Below are positions 37,975-47,924 of a DNA stretch of 64,000 bases, one piece after another. How positions within the stretch are numbered: position 1 is the first letter of the stretch; each line of letters begins with the position of its first letter. The notes under the pieces are model-generated. The model worked only from the letters and a program-made list of their open reading frames with translations, had not been told where the DNA came from and searched no databases. The stretch is from positions 62,001 to 126,000 of the forward strand of contig NZ_CP109474.1 in the NCBI RefSeq assembly GCF_036227405.1, read 5' to 3'. The DNA comes from Streptomyces sp. NBC_01460 (lineage in GTDB: Bacteria > Actinomycetota > Actinomycetes > Streptomycetales > Streptomycetaceae). Made by a program: the position numbers and the translations under genes.

Positions 37975-39300
37975 GTGAATATTGATGATCTTAAGTGGCA
38001 GTCAGGGGGTCTCGGTGGATACCCGCCCGTGTTGGTGGACCTGTTGGTAGAGCAAGGGCACGTGGAACTGCTGGTCCGGGCGGCTTCAAGGGGAGCGTGG
38101 TCCTGCGCGAGGGCGGCAGTGTGCGAGCTGGGCAGGATGGCGGAGTTCGAGCGGGCTCTGGGCGTGCTGAGGCCGTTTGTCGAAGTTGGCTGGGAGCCAG
38201 CACGCTGGGCGGCTGCCGACATCATGCTGCAGGCGGGACGGGTACAGCAGGCGCTGGACTGGGGCCGCCCGGACGATACGGATTTGGCGTCGGAGCACGT
38301 GTGCCGCAACTTCGCGGAGCTGCTGGTCAAGGCGGGACAGGTGGATGAAGCGATCTCCGTTCTCACCCCGCATCTTGACAGGGGATGGCTCTTGTCCACC
38401 CTGGTCGAGCTGACCGAGGGCCAGAACCGGGACGATCGGGTCCTTGAACTGCTCGCACCGAAGGCCGAGCGGGCCCGCACCGCCTGCGGTGAGGAACGAT
38501 GGAACCTCGATGCCAGCAATGCGCAGGACCTTCAGGCCCAGGTCCTGGAACGCGCGGGCCGCGTCGACGAGGCCGTCCGGGTACTCAGGGCAGACGTAGC
38601 CGCCGGTCACTTCCTGGTCCAGAACACGCTCACCGCCTATGCCGAACTCCTCCAGCGCAACGGTCGCATAGACGAACTGCGCGAACTGGGCATAGGGGAG
38701 CACGCGCACGTCGGCTTGCCCTACTACGCCAGGGCCCTCGAAGACCGCGGTCAGGCCGAAGAGGCCGAGACCGTCCTGCGACGTTTCATTGCGGCTGACG
38801 AGTGGGACCGCTGCCGCTGGCCATTGATCGAGCTGCTGGGGCGGCAGGGTCGGATCGCGGAGGCCGTCGAGGTGGGGCGACCTACGTTCGACCACCACGA
38901 TGCCTGCCTTCTCGAAAGCGTCATCCATCTTCTTTCCGAGGCCGGGCGTTTCGATGACGCCCTGGCCATCCTCGACGAGCGCGATGCCGAATACATCGAC
39001 GAGCACTCGTCCTGGTTCCACACGAACCGGATAGGGCTGCTGGGCGAGGCAGGCCGATACGAGGAAGCCCTCGCCTACGCCAAGACCCTACCGACGGACG
39101 TGTACGGACTGACATCCAGCACCGCGTGGATCCTGGAGCAGTCAGGACGCGTCGACGAGGCTCTCGGCCTGCTCCGGGCAGATGCCGACGTGGAGGCGTG
39201 GGAGGTGGCCGCGCTCCTCATCAAACACGGACGTGCAGAAGAAGCGATGGACAGCATGCCGTCTATCGCCGATCTCCGCGCAGCCGGCCGGTGGGGGTAG
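37975..39300 (+). CDS. TPR-like repeat protein
   Basis: 441 residues from a GTG (MNIDDLKWQSGGLGG). No Shine-Dalgarno is evident, so it may be leaderless; an upstream in-frame start is less likely. At least ten helical hairpins of 30-40 residues repeat the pattern AGRxDEAxxxLR (for example AGQVDEAISVL, AGRVDEAVRVLRAD, AGRFDDALAILDE, SGRVDEALGLLRAD). It forms a protein-binding solenoid with no catalytic domain. Such proteins are frequent in Streptomyces accessory DNA. Partner unknown. Confidence 0.8.
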   Translation: MNIDDLKWQSGGLGGYPPVLVDLLVEQGHVELLVRAASRGAWSCARAAVCELGRMAEFERALGVLRPFVEVGWEPARWAAADIMLQAGRVQQALDWGRPDDTDLASEHVCRNFAELLVKAGQVDEAISVLTPHLDRGWLLSTLVELTEGQNRDDRVLELLAPKAERARTACGEERWNLDASNAQDLQAQVLERAGRVDEAVRVLRADVAAGHFLVQNTLTAYAELLQRNGRIDELRELGIGEHAHVGLPYYARALEDRGQAEEAETVLRRFIAADEWDRCRWPLIELLGRQGRIAEAVEVGRPTFDHHDACLLESVIHLLSEAGRFDDALAILDERDAEYIDEHSSWFHTNRIGLLGEAGRYEEALAYAKTLPTDVYGLTSSTAWILEQSGRVDEALGLLRADADVEAWEVAALLIKHGRAEEAMDSMPSIADLRAAGRWG

Positions 39301-39341
39301 CCGGAACCGTTCTTGCTGCGAGATCCCGCCGGGCAGGCGGA

Positions 39342-39500
39342 TCACACAAGGCCGAAGAACCGCGTCCACCAAGTGGGCCGCGCTTCGAACAGCACCAGCG
39401 GACCTGGGCCCTCGTAGTCGCTTCCCAGCAGTTCCTCGGGGACGCTCACGTAGCCGATTTCGTCCAGCGCTCGCTCCACGGAGGCAAGGTCGGAGGGGAC
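39342..39500 (-). pseudogene. C-terminal fragment of an unknown gene
   Basis: 52 codons (ALDEIGYVSVPEELLGSDY, PGPLVLFEARPTWWTRFFG) with good codon bias, ending at TGA (39342-39344) and cut upstream by TAG. No start codon fits. It abuts a second remnant on the opposite strand. Confidence 0.45.
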
Positions 39501-39501
39501 C

Positions 39502-39579
39502 TATCGGCGCCTCGCTAAAACCGGTCTGCTGGTCAAGGTGCAGGACCGGCCCGTTCAGTACCGCCTCATCGAGAAGTGA
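39502..39579 (+). pseudogene. C-terminal fragment of a small regulator-like gene
   Basis: 25 codons, YRRLAKTGLLVKVQDRPVQY then RLIEK and a stop. They resemble the wing and tail of a winged-helix regulator. The upstream part is missing. A hairpin (GACCAGCG/CGCTGGTC) follows at 39597-39621. From there to 39760 no gene is supported. Confidence 0.4.
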
Positions 39580-39760
39580 GGACCAGCATCGTGGCCGACC
39601 AGCGCTTCATCACCGCTGGTCCGGGAGGAACGATCACCGCTTCGACTGCACCACGGGGTTCCACTCCAGGCGAGCTGTTGACGCGGAGAAGGGACGAACG
39701 ATTCACCCCATCCTGTGACCGAGGCTGAGGTCCGCGCCGCGAGGCCCAGTCTGGGCCGGG

Positions 39761-40198
39761 TCACCAGCACGACCGCGGGTCTTGTACGTGCTCCGGCGAG
39801 TGCCGGTCCTCTCCCCTTCCCAGGCCGGTCCGGACCAGGAAGCCGGGGTCCGCGTCCCGCGGCGAGGTAGCAGTGTGCACTCGCTGGGTGCCGGGAATGC
39901 CCACCTCGACGAGGACCTCGCCGCGGAACATATACAGACCGAACAGGTCGTCGTCCTCGTCGTGCAGCATGACCTGCACGCAGGCGGGCTCGTTCCACGG
40001 CAGGGACTCCAGGTCCTTTAGCACGCCGCGGCGCCCGTTCCACCGCCCGAACTCGATGTGCCAGCCCCCTACGAACCAGGGGATCTGCACGAAGCAGCCG
40101 TTCCAGGTGCGGGCCTCGTCCGGCCGCGTCAGCGGCTCCATCACCTCGTCCTCGTACCGCGCCAACACGATGACCTGCGCCATTCTGCTCATGCACAC
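39761..40198 (-). CDS. Hypothetical protein
   Basis: 145 residues, or slightly fewer if translation begins at the second or third Met (MSRMAQVIVLARYED). The sequence is acidic and rich in aromatics (NGCFVQIPWFVGGWHIEFGR, DDDLFGLYMFRGEVLVEVG). It is probably a small globular protein. No family recognised. Confidence 0.5.
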   Translation of the reverse strand: MCMSRMAQVIVLARYEDEVMEPLTRPDEARTWNGCFVQIPWFVGGWHIEFGRWNGRRGVLKDLESLPWNEPACVQVMLHDEDDDLFGLYMFRGEVLVEVGIPGTQRVHTATSPRDADPGFLVRTGLGRGEDRHSPEHVQDPRSCW

Positions 40199-40334
40199 AT
40201 GTCACACGGTGCCGGGCAGCGAGGGCAATCGATTTGGGAGCCGTCGCCTGTGCATTCCATAGCGCTGTCGCGGTCTCCTCGATCCGGCTGTGCATCTGGA
40301 CCTGAGACAGAGTCACTCGCTTCCGGTACACCGC

Positions 40335-41057
40335 TCAGATCGGAGGGCGATTGGATGATGCGTACTCGTCGGCGATGTTGAAGACGCTGGCACAGCTTGG
40401 GCACTCCGCCTGGCCGAAGAGATGGGTGATTCCGTCGGCCAGCACGAATTCCCCGTCCCGCACGGCAGTCTCGTACATCCAGCAGCCGGTGCTGGAGAGC
40501 TCCTCGGCGGGCACCGGCTTCAGGGCGCGTCGGTCCCCGTCGCCCAGGTTCCAGTCCCGGATGGCTGAGTAGCGTCCGTAGTCGCCTATGGCGATCGTCA
40601 CCTCGACAGCGCAGTGAGGGCAGGCGACCTGGTAGAAGTCGTCCGAGAAGTCCCCCAGGGCCGCACTCCAGTGGTGGTGCCCTTCGACGGCGATCAAGTC
40701 GCGGAAGGTCGCGAGGTAGTCGTCCGGCCGTGACCGCAGGTGCCGATCCAGCAGCTCACGGAACTCCGCGATCGCTGCGGTACAGCCCGCCAGCAGATCG
40801 TCGAGGCCGTGGTTCCCTGCCGCGCGCCGGACGATCGCCCCAGCCAGCTCGCGTGCCGCCGTACGCCGCGACGCAAGATGTACCAGGCGCGGCAGTGCGG
40901 CGAAACTGGCGGGGAACATCAAGTCGTGTTCGAGGATCAGCCGGTGACCCAGCTCATCCCATGCCTCTGCATCGTCCTCGCGCTCGACCCTCGCCAGGAG
41001 CTCGGGGACGCGATCGACGTCTCCGTAGCAGTCGTACATCTGTGCCCAGTTCACCAC
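40335..41057 (-). CDS. Hypothetical protein with two CxxC motifs
   Basis: 240 residues from a GTG at 41057. The N-terminal two thirds are helical (EAWDELGHRLILEHDLMFPA, RLVHLASRRTAARELAGAIV). The C-terminal third carries CPHC near residue 145 and CPSC near 220, which could form one zinc-binding site. Two of the helical blocks resemble HEAT-like repeats. Divergent from mcrB by 118 bp. Function unknown. Confidence 0.6.
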   Translation of the reverse strand: MVNWAQMYDCYGDVDRVPELLARVEREDDAEAWDELGHRLILEHDLMFPASFAALPRLVHLASRRTAARELAGAIVRRAAGNHGLDDLLAGCTAAIAEFRELLDRHLRSRPDDYLATFRDLIAVEGHHHWSAALGDFSDDFYQVACPHCAVEVTIAIGDYGRYSAIRDWNLGDGDRRALKPVPAEELSSTGCWMYETAVRDGEFVLADGITHLFGQAECPSCASVFNIADEYASSNRPPI

Positions 41058-41175
41058 CTGAGCATCTAACCGTCCTGAGGCAACCGGGGACGACCCCGCA
41101 GCCCTGAACCCCGTTGTATGACCTATCAGACCTCCGACCCCCTCACTAGGGTGGGCACTTCGAAACACTCGAGGG

Positions 41176-43449
41176 GTGGGTGGCAGTGTGGCGAGACGAC
41201 CGGACGGCGCCGAGGTCGCGGCCGTGGTGCAGCGAGTCTTCTGCGGCGGGTTACGGAGCGGGAAGTCCGCGTTCCAGCCGGAACTGGCAGCCTGGACCGA
41301 GGCGACCGCCTCCGATCTGCGCGCCCGATTCGTCGACCGGCCCGACGAATCGTCGGACACCTTTCTCGTCAAGCTGCGCCGGCAGCTCACCGACGCCCCC
41401 GACGAGACGATCGTCCTCGCCGCCGAACTGCTCTTCGTGAACATGGCCCCTCTGGTCCCCGAGCAGATCGGTCTTCCGAAGAAACTGCAGACCCTCCGCG
41501 AGGTGCTGTCCTGGGCCGGCCGCCCCCTGGATGTGCCCCCGGACTTGGAGCCCGCACTGAAGGGTTTCCTCCACGGTGGGCAGGGGTTCCTCAACTACCG
41601 CTGGGCGCAGTTCCAGATCCTGGTTCTCCTCGTCGAGCGGCTGGCCAGGGCGGAGCCCACGGAGCGGGAGGCACTCCTCAAAGATCCGTGGGGCTTCCGT
41701 GCCCTCTGCTTCGGCATCCAGGACTCGGTCGGCCACAAGAAGGGCCGTGCCCAGATCCATGTACTGCTCTTCACGCTCTTCCCGGACGACTTCCAGCCCA
41801 TCGCCAGTGCCCACCACAAGCACGAGATCCTCAAGGCGTTCGCGGACGAGCTCTCCGGTCCCACCGGCAACGACGACAAGGACCTGCTGACGCTCAGCAG
41901 AAACCTGGAGGTCCAGGTCGGCCAGCCCGTCGACTTCTACGACGAGCCCTGGGTCGGCCGCTGGCGCAAGGGCGCCGTAACGCACGAGCAGCGCGGCTGG
42001 CTGGTCCGCGGCCACAACGTGGACGGGCACGACTTCATCCCGGCCTGGCTCAGGCAGGGCTACTGCTCGCTCTCCTGGCGGGAGGTCCCGGAGATCCCCG
42101 TCGGCGCCACCAAGCAGCAGGTCCGGCAGGCGGTCGCCGAGGCCATGCCCGAGGCCACCGCCCAGCTGCGCGGGGCGGCCGCCTATCAGCTGCATGTCTT
42201 CCTGACCGTCATGCAGCCGGGCGACCTGGTCGTCACCGTCACCCCGGACGAGGTACACGTCGGCACCGTGCAGGGCGCACCGACGTACGACGCCTCCGAG
42301 GGCCTCGACAACGCCCGCCGTCTCCGGGTGCGCTGGGCGACCGCCGACCGCCCCCTGGTCCGGGCCGACCTCCCCGAGAAGGTCCAGGCAAGGCTGCCGC
42401 TGCCGCCGGCGGTGTACGACATCAGCAGTGTGGCCGCCGAGCTGGCGGAGCGTGCGGGTCTGGAGAACGCGGTCGACGATGTACTCGCCGAGGTCGACGT
42501 CACCAAGCCCCTTGAGTTCCCGCCGATCACCCAGGAGCTGGCGGACGAACTGCTCATGCCGCTGGAGTGGCTGCGGGAGACCGCCGAACAGCTGCAGGAC
42601 CAGCTTCAGCTGGTGCTCCACGGGCCGCCCGGCACCGGGAAGACCCACGTCGCCCGTGCGCTGGCCAGACATTTGGCGGGTCCGGACCGGGTGCAGCTGG
42701 TCCAGTTCCACCCCTCCTACACCTACGAGGACTTCTTCGAGGGCTTCCGTCCCGTTCGGGGCGACGGAGGCTCGGTGATGTTCGACGTGTCGCCCGGTCC
42801 GTTCAGACTGCTGGCCGAGCGGGCACGGAAGGACCCGGCGAATCCGTACTTCCTGATCATCGATGAGATCAACCGGGCCAACCTGGCGAAGGTCTTCGGC
42901 GAGCTGTACTTCCTGCTGGAGTACCGCGAGGAGCCCATCACCGTGCAGTACAGCCCGCACGATCCGTTCCATCTGCCCGGCAATCTCTTCCTCATCGGCA
43001 CGATGAACACCGCCGACCGCTCCATCGCGCTGGTCGACGCGGCGATGCGCCGCCGCTTCGCCTTCCGCCGGCTGTCCCCCGAGAAGCCGCCGGTGCAGGG
43101 TCTGCTGGCGCGCTGGCTGCAGGCCCGCGGTCTCCCGGACACTGCCGCCCGGCTGCTGGACGAGCTGAACTCCCGCCTCGGCGACGCCGACCGTGCCATC
43201 GGCCCGTCGTACCTGATGAAGCCCGGCGTGGCCCGCCCCGGGGGCCTGGACCTCATCTGGCGCACCCAGATCCTGCCGCTCCTGGAGGACCAGCTCTACG
43301 GCACCGGCGTCGACGTCGAAGCGGAGTACGGCCTGGACTCCCTGCGGGCGGCCGCCGCGATGCCGGGCCCCTCGGCCGGATTCCCGTCGCAGGCCGCCGC
43401 CCCGCAGGGCCGGCCGGTCGGTTCCCCGCTCCCGGCCGTCGAATCGTGA
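41176..43449 (+). CDS. mcrB: McrB-type GTPase/AAA+ subunit of a type IV restriction system
   Basis: 757 residues. The C-terminal AAA+ motor has GPPGTGKT at residues 483-490, QFHPSYTYEDFFEGFRP (McrB signature), FLIIDEINRANLAKVFGELY with Asp563, and NTADRSIALVDAAMRRRFAF (sensor/Arg finger). The N-terminal ~200 residues are helical. Residues ~260-400 are a separate domain (GWLVRGHNVDGHDFIPAWLR, DLVVTVTPDEVHVGTVQG) recalling EVE/PUA-like modified-base readers, so this may be the sensor. The start is GTG with GAGGGGTGG nearby; a second GTG at 41188 is possible. Overlaps mcrC by 4 bp. Confidence 0.9.
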   Translation: MGGSVARRPDGAEVAAVVQRVFCGGLRSGKSAFQPELAAWTEATASDLRARFVDRPDESSDTFLVKLRRQLTDAPDETIVLAAELLFVNMAPLVPEQIGLPKKLQTLREVLSWAGRPLDVPPDLEPALKGFLHGGQGFLNYRWAQFQILVLLVERLARAEPTEREALLKDPWGFRALCFGIQDSVGHKKGRAQIHVLLFTLFPDDFQPIASAHHKHEILKAFADELSGPTGNDDKDLLTLSRNLEVQVGQPVDFYDEPWVGRWRKGAVTHEQRGWLVRGHNVDGHDFIPAWLRQGYCSLSWREVPEIPVGATKQQVRQAVAEAMPEATAQLRGAAAYQLHVFLTVMQPGDLVVTVTPDEVHVGTVQGAPTYDASEGLDNARRLRVRWATADRPLVRADLPEKVQARLPLPPAVYDISSVAAELAERAGLENAVDDVLAEVDVTKPLEFPPITQELADELLMPLEWLRETAEQLQDQLQLVLHGPPGTGKTHVARALARHLAGPDRVQLVQFHPSYTYEDFFEGFRPVRGDGGSVMFDVSPGPFRLLAERARKDPANPYFLIIDEINRANLAKVFGELYFLLEYREEPITVQYSPHDPFHLPGNLFLIGTMNTADRSIALVDAAMRRRFAFRRLSPEKPPVQGLLARWLQARGLPDTAARLLDELNSRLGDADRAIGPSYLMKPGVARPGGLDLIWRTQILPLLEDQLYGTGVDVEAEYGLDSLRAAAAMPGPSAGFPSQAAAPQGRPVGSPLPAVES

Positions 43450-44741
43450 GCGCCGACCTCACCCTCACCGTCCAGGAGACCGGCCCCGGCAGCGCGTACG
43501 AACTGACCGGCGACCAGGTGGCGGCCCTGGTCGCCGTGCCGGACCTGGTACGGCTGACCCCGGCACCGGGCGGGCGCTGGAATGTGCGGGGCAACCAGAA
43601 GGTGGGCCTGATCCGTCTGCCCACCCGGTCCGGCGGAGCGGTCCACCTCCGGCTGCGCCCCAAACTCCCCATCAGAGACCTCCTCTTCCTCCTCTCCTAC
43701 TCCTCCACCGACCCCTGGCACCCGGAGCCGGTCACCGCGGCGACAGCCGACGACCTCCTCCCCGCCCTCGCCGACCTGCTGGCCCGCACCGCCCGCCGCA
43801 CCCTGGAGGCGGGCGTCCTGCACGGCTACAGCGAGGTGGCCGAGGAGCTGCCCCTGATCAGGGGCCGTATCCGCACCACGGACCAACTCCGCCGCACCGG
43901 TTTGCCGCTGCCGATATCGGTCCGGTACGACGACCACACCCCGGACATCCCCGAGAACCGCATCCTGCTGGCTGCCTTGAATCTGGCCGCTCACCTGCCG
44001 GGCGTACTGGACTCGACCCGCTTGACCCTCCGCCACCTCGCCCACCGCCTTCACGGTGTCCGCGCGCCTCACCCCGGCCAACCGCTTCCCACCTGGATCC
44101 CGACGAGACTCAACGCCCGCTATGCCCCGGCCCTCAGGCTGGCTGAACTCCTTCTGTCCGGCCGCTCGGTACGACAGGAAGGAGGCGTTCCGATCCCGGC
44201 GGACGGCTTCCTGCTGGACCTGCCGAAGGTCTTCGAACGCTTTGTGACGGTGACACTCGGCGAAGCCCTGGCCCGCCACGGCATCCGCTGCGCTCCCCAG
44301 GACGTCCACCGCCTGGACGAGGCGCGCCGGGCCGCTTTCCGCCCCGACCTGGTTCTGTACCGCGGGGGCCGTCCGATCTCGGTGATGGACGCGAAGTACA
44401 CGTACCTCAAGGTCACGTCCCCACCCGTGGAACACCTCTACCAGCTCCTGGCCTACTGCACCGCCCTGGGCATCAGCCGCGGCCACCTCATCTACGCGGC
44501 GGCCGGCCCGGGCACGGCCCCCACCGACCACGTGATCCGCTGTTCCTCCGTCACGATCACCGCTCACGCCCTGAACCTGAACGATCCCCCAGCCGGCCTC
44601 CTGGCGCAGATGGCCGCCCTGGCCGCCCTGGCCGGCAGAACGGCGACGGCCGCCCCGCCAGCTTCGCCCGGGCAGGCATGCAAGGCCGCCCATAGCTCAC
44701 AACTCAGAGAAATCGAGGGCGCGAGCGCGCCCCCGCAGTAG
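43446..44741 (+). CDS. mcrC: McrC-type nuclease subunit
   Basis: 431 residues from a GTG overlapping the mcrB stop. The N-terminal McrC domain includes VGLIRLPTRSGGAVHLRLRP and LLFLLSYSSTDPW. The PD-(D/E)xK catalytic core is FRPDLVLYRGGRPISVMDAK with Asp301, Asp315 and Lys317. Works with McrB to cut DNA carrying modified bases, usually of phage or foreign origin. The last ~50 residues are Ala/Pro-rich and poorly conserved. A short hairpin (GCCCGC GT GCGGGC, 44745-44758) follows. Confidence 0.9.
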   Translation: MSADLTLTVQETGPGSAYELTGDQVAALVAVPDLVRLTPAPGGRWNVRGNQKVGLIRLPTRSGGAVHLRLRPKLPIRDLLFLLSYSSTDPWHPEPVTAATADDLLPALADLLARTARRTLEAGVLHGYSEVAEELPLIRGRIRTTDQLRRTGLPLPISVRYDDHTPDIPENRILLAALNLAAHLPGVLDSTRLTLRHLAHRLHGVRAPHPGQPLPTWIPTRLNARYAPALRLAELLLSGRSVRQEGGVPIPADGFLLDLPKVFERFVTVTLGEALARHGIRCAPQDVHRLDEARRAAFRPDLVLYRGGRPISVMDAKYTYLKVTSPPVEHLYQLLAYCTALGISRGHLIYAAAGPGTAPTDHVIRCSSVTITAHALNLNDPPAGLLAQMAALAALAGRTATAAPPASPGQACKAAHSSQLREIEGASAPPQ

Positions 44742-45960
44742 CTGGCCCGCGTGCGGGCTCGCAGCGGTCGCAGCATCGCACGAAAGGACGGACCGATCGC
44801 CGCGAGTGCAATCAGGTTTGACTTCTTCACTTGTCCTTTGAAAGGGAAATCTTTGCCTCCGGTTGAAAGCGGCGGGCTGCTGAGAAGCGATATCTTCGGT
44901 CCACCACGGTGCTTTCGTCGCAGAGTTATGTTCTCAGCGTTGCCCGTAATCTCTGGGAACGTCTGCTGCTCGCGGGTCGTGATGACGCCGCCTGCCGCCT
45001 CGAGGCACTCCTCCGTATCCCCGTTTACGGTCCCGACAGGCATCCCGACCAGCAGGAACATTCCACCGTTGAAACATCGGTGTCACACGGCCGAGAAGCT
45101 GTTCGATTTTAAGCCATGTGACCGAAATTGATCTTCGGGTGACGTGTTGGCGGGGGCTGCTGCTTTGATGGATCAGCTGCACAATTGGGGTGCGGCTGAT
45201 TGAGCGGGGGAGGGTGCTGTTGTTGTGCCGTGGGCGCGATCGTATGTGCAGGGGCGGGACTGGGAGGAAAGGGCCTCGCTCGGATGGGATCCGGGATCCG
45301 CAGGAAGAGCGCCTCGCCCCGAGCGGCGAGTGCGGTGTGCCCCGCACGTTCCTGCCGTCGGCCCCTCCTGCCAGGAAGGCCAGGTCAGCGCCACCGCCAC
45401 CTTCGGTGACTCTGCCCGCGGCTCCCTTCGCACCCTGCAGGATCTCGGCCTCGCGTGGCACCCGGGACGGAGTCCGGTCATGCCAAGACTGCGGACGGGA
45501 GTTCCGGGCTTCGCCTGTACGGCAGTGCACTCAGCGCGTATGACCGAACTATTTCCGAAGGCTTTGCAATTGTCGAGGTTTCCGGTGTCCATCCGTCGCC
45601 GTGTCAGCGAGAAGTCCCGTCTCCGATTGCCGGGTCGTGCGGCGGAGCAATCCAGCCGGGAGGGGGCTCGACGAGCTCCGGTGTGACGAGGCATCCGCCG
45701 CCCGTGACCTGAGTGGCGGATGCCGGTCTCCGAATCCGCTCAGACAGCCACCGGATTCCGCCAAAGCGGTCGGGTCGACTTCCGTGAGCCCCCTGCACGG
45801 GGCGATCGCTTCGACCGACTGCCAAACGTGAGAAGACTCTCCTCGGCCATGTGTGGAAGGAAGATGCCCGCCTGCACAGACTTCATTTCTCGTTCAGGAG
45901 GACCGACCCGTCTCGACCGCGGGTCCGAAAAAGGCTGACGAAACTACAGGGGGAAGCAAC
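44742..45960. other. Large intergenic region between McrBC and the biosynthetic cluster
   Basis: About 1.2 kb with no confident gene. The best small candidate is 44909-45112 (+, 67 codons, GTG start, VLSSQSYVLSVARNLWERLL, then LLAGRDDAACRLEALLRIPV), with only moderate codon bias. A larger frame at 45225-45686 (+) has poor coding character. The region is less GC-biased at codon positions than its neighbours and may be the left boundary of the cluster. Confidence 0.5.
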
Positions 45961-46782
45961 GTGGATATCGAAATTCTGGGAGCTCTGATCGTGACGGAGG
46001 GCCGGGTCTCCATCACGCCCACCGCGCCGAAGGCGCGACAGGTGCTCGCACTCCTGGCGTTCTTCGCCGACCAGGTTGTGCCCGTGTCCGCGTTGATCGA
46101 GGAGCTATGGGCCGACAGGCCGCCGCGCAGCGCCCGTACCACCCTCCAGACGTACGTGCTCCAGCTGCGAGAGCTCATCACCGGCGCCCTGGCTGCACAA
46201 GGCCCTGGAGCCGTGTCGGCCAAGGACATCCTCGTGACGTGCCCTGGGGGCTATCTCCTGAACACCAGGGGCGGAACCAGCGACGCGAAGGAGTTCGAGA
46301 GGCTCGCAGGACTCGGCTACCGAGCCGTCGGCGAGGGCGATCACGCGGACGGTGCGCGGCTGCTGCGCGACTCGCTCGTGTTGTGGCGCGGGGCGCCCTT
46401 CGCCGACGTCCAGCTGGGCAAGCAAATGGAGTTGGAGGCCGCACGCCTGGAGGAGAGCCGGCTGTGCGCGCTCGACCAGCGCATCGAGGCGGATCTGCAA
46501 CTGGGACGGCACCGGGAACTGCTCGCCGAGCTGACCGTTCTGGTCAGCCGGTATCGCACCCACGAGAACCTGTGCCGACAGTTCATGATCGCCCTGCAGC
46601 GCTCGGGCCGCTGGAGCGAAGCACTGGACGTCTACCGGAAGCTGCGCGGGACTCTCGCACGCGAGTCGGGCCTGGAACCTTCGGTCGTGCTTCGCCAACT
46701 GCACCGCTCGATACTGCTGGCCCACACCCACACAGGGTCAACGGCCGCTGAGCCCGGCTCCCGTGTGGTCCGTGTCGTCTGA
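45961..46782 (+). CDS. SARP-family transcriptional activator 1
   Basis: 273 residues from a GTG with a GGGGGAAG Shine-Dalgarno. The N-terminal OmpR-type winged helix carries LGALIVTEGRVSITPTAPKA and LIEELWADRPPRSARTTLQT. The bacterial transcriptional activation domain (BTAD) follows, with LWRGAPFADVQLG, EAARLEESRLCALDQRIEAD and YRKLRGTLARESGLEPS. This is the short SARP type without ATPase, as in ActII-ORF4 and RedD. It probably activates the polyketide operons. A second SARP lies 228 bp downstream. Confidence 0.95.
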   Translation: MDIEILGALIVTEGRVSITPTAPKARQVLALLAFFADQVVPVSALIEELWADRPPRSARTTLQTYVLQLRELITGALAAQGPGAVSAKDILVTCPGGYLLNTRGGTSDAKEFERLAGLGYRAVGEGDHADGARLLRDSLVLWRGAPFADVQLGKQMELEAARLEESRLCALDQRIEADLQLGRHRELLAELTVLVSRYRTHENLCRQFMIALQRSGRWSEALDVYRKLRGTLARESGLEPSVVLRQLHRSILLAHTHTGSTAAEPGSRVVRVV

Positions 46783-47010
46783 CCCTTCAAGGACGCGTTA
46801 TAGCGATTGACGCAGGTGAAGGGGGGAGCGCGCCGCAGCGGCACGCGGCCTGGCGGAGATCCGCTTGACGAAGACTCAAGAAATCCGAGGCGCCCTGTTT
46901 CAGTCAGTACGGTGCTTGAGGCCGTGCACGCAGAAGCGGACAAAGAAGTCCGTATGCCTTGCTTCGGAGATCAAAACGAGAAGCTCTCGACGAGTCATGG
47001 GAGAACGTCA

Positions 47011-47832
47011 ATGAGGATCCGGGTTCTGGGGCCGCTCAATGCTGACGTCAATGGTGTCTCCATCGTTCCCACAGCGGGAAAACCCCGACAAATCCTGTCG
47101 CTTCTCGCGCTGTACCCGGGGCAGATCATGCCTGTGCCGACGCTGATGGAGGAGATCTGGGGCGCTGACCCGCCGGTCAGCGCCCTGACGACGCTGCAGA
47201 CCTACATATTGCAGCTGCGGCGCCGGCTGGGCACTGCCATGGGACCCGATGCGCCGCACACCGCCAAGGACGTACTCGCCACCCGGCACGGCGGATATGT
47301 GCTGCAGATCCCGACGGACAGCGCGGACGTGCACGAGTACGAGCGAAGGGTGTCGGCGGGGCAGGCGGCCTTCGAAGCCGGGGACGACGAAGGCGCCGCC
47401 CAGACCCTGCGTCAGGCTCTTGCCCTCTGGCGGGGGCCCGCCCTGGTCGACGTGCGCGTCGGCCCCGCGCTCACCATAGAGGTGCTCCGGTTGGAGGAGA
47501 GCAGGCTGGTCACGGTGGAGCGACGCATAGACGCCGACCTACGCCTGGGGCGGCACTGCGAGATCACCGCCGAGCTCCGGGACCTGACGGCACGCCACCC
47601 GCACCACGAAGGGCTGCACTCGCAGGCCATGGTGGCTCTGTACCGGTCGGGTCGGCAGGCTGCGGCTCTCGACCTCTATCGGAAGCTGCGGATGCGGCTC
47701 ATCGAGGAGCTGGGCGTCGAGCCGTCGCCGCAGATGCAGCGTATGCACCAGGCAATGCTCGCAGTGGATCCTGCCCTCGACCTGTCCACCGGGCCCCGGC
47801 GCGGCTCGACCTTCGATCTCTACGCCGCCTGA
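47011..47832 (+). CDS. SARP-family transcriptional activator 2
   Basis: 273 residues, starting at MRIRVLGPLNADVNG with GGGAGA upstream. Same length and domain order as the first SARP, with clear similarity (LMEEIWGADPPVSALTTLQT, ALWRGPALVDVRVG, YRKLRMRLIEELGVEPSPQM). The pair probably arose by duplication, but enough difference remains for distinct roles. It precedes the thioesterase gene by 92 bp. Confidence 0.95.
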   Translation: MRIRVLGPLNADVNGVSIVPTAGKPRQILSLLALYPGQIMPVPTLMEEIWGADPPVSALTTLQTYILQLRRRLGTAMGPDAPHTAKDVLATRHGGYVLQIPTDSADVHEYERRVSAGQAAFEAGDDEGAAQTLRQALALWRGPALVDVRVGPALTIEVLRLEESRLVTVERRIDADLRLGRHCEITAELRDLTARHPHHEGLHSQAMVALYRSGRQAAALDLYRKLRMRLIEELGVEPSPQMQRMHQAMLAVDPALDLSTGPRRGSTFDLYAA

Positions 47833-47924
47833 GGTGCCGGCCGGTCGAGTTTCGAGCCCGCCTCTAGGGCTGTCAGGGAGCCTGAACAGGCACGCGCGAT
47901 TCCGACGGGCCGAGGAGAGCAGAG

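Noticed and set aside
45190..45694. Open frames in the gap before the SARP genes
   Set aside because: Low-complexity Arg/Pro/Ser translations on both strands with no motif; kept only as an uncertain remark in the intergenic entry.
47833..47924. Two TCGAG pentamers as a SARP direct-repeat box before the thioesterase gene
   Set aside because: They are 7 bp apart instead of the 11 or 22 bp expected for SARP heptamers.
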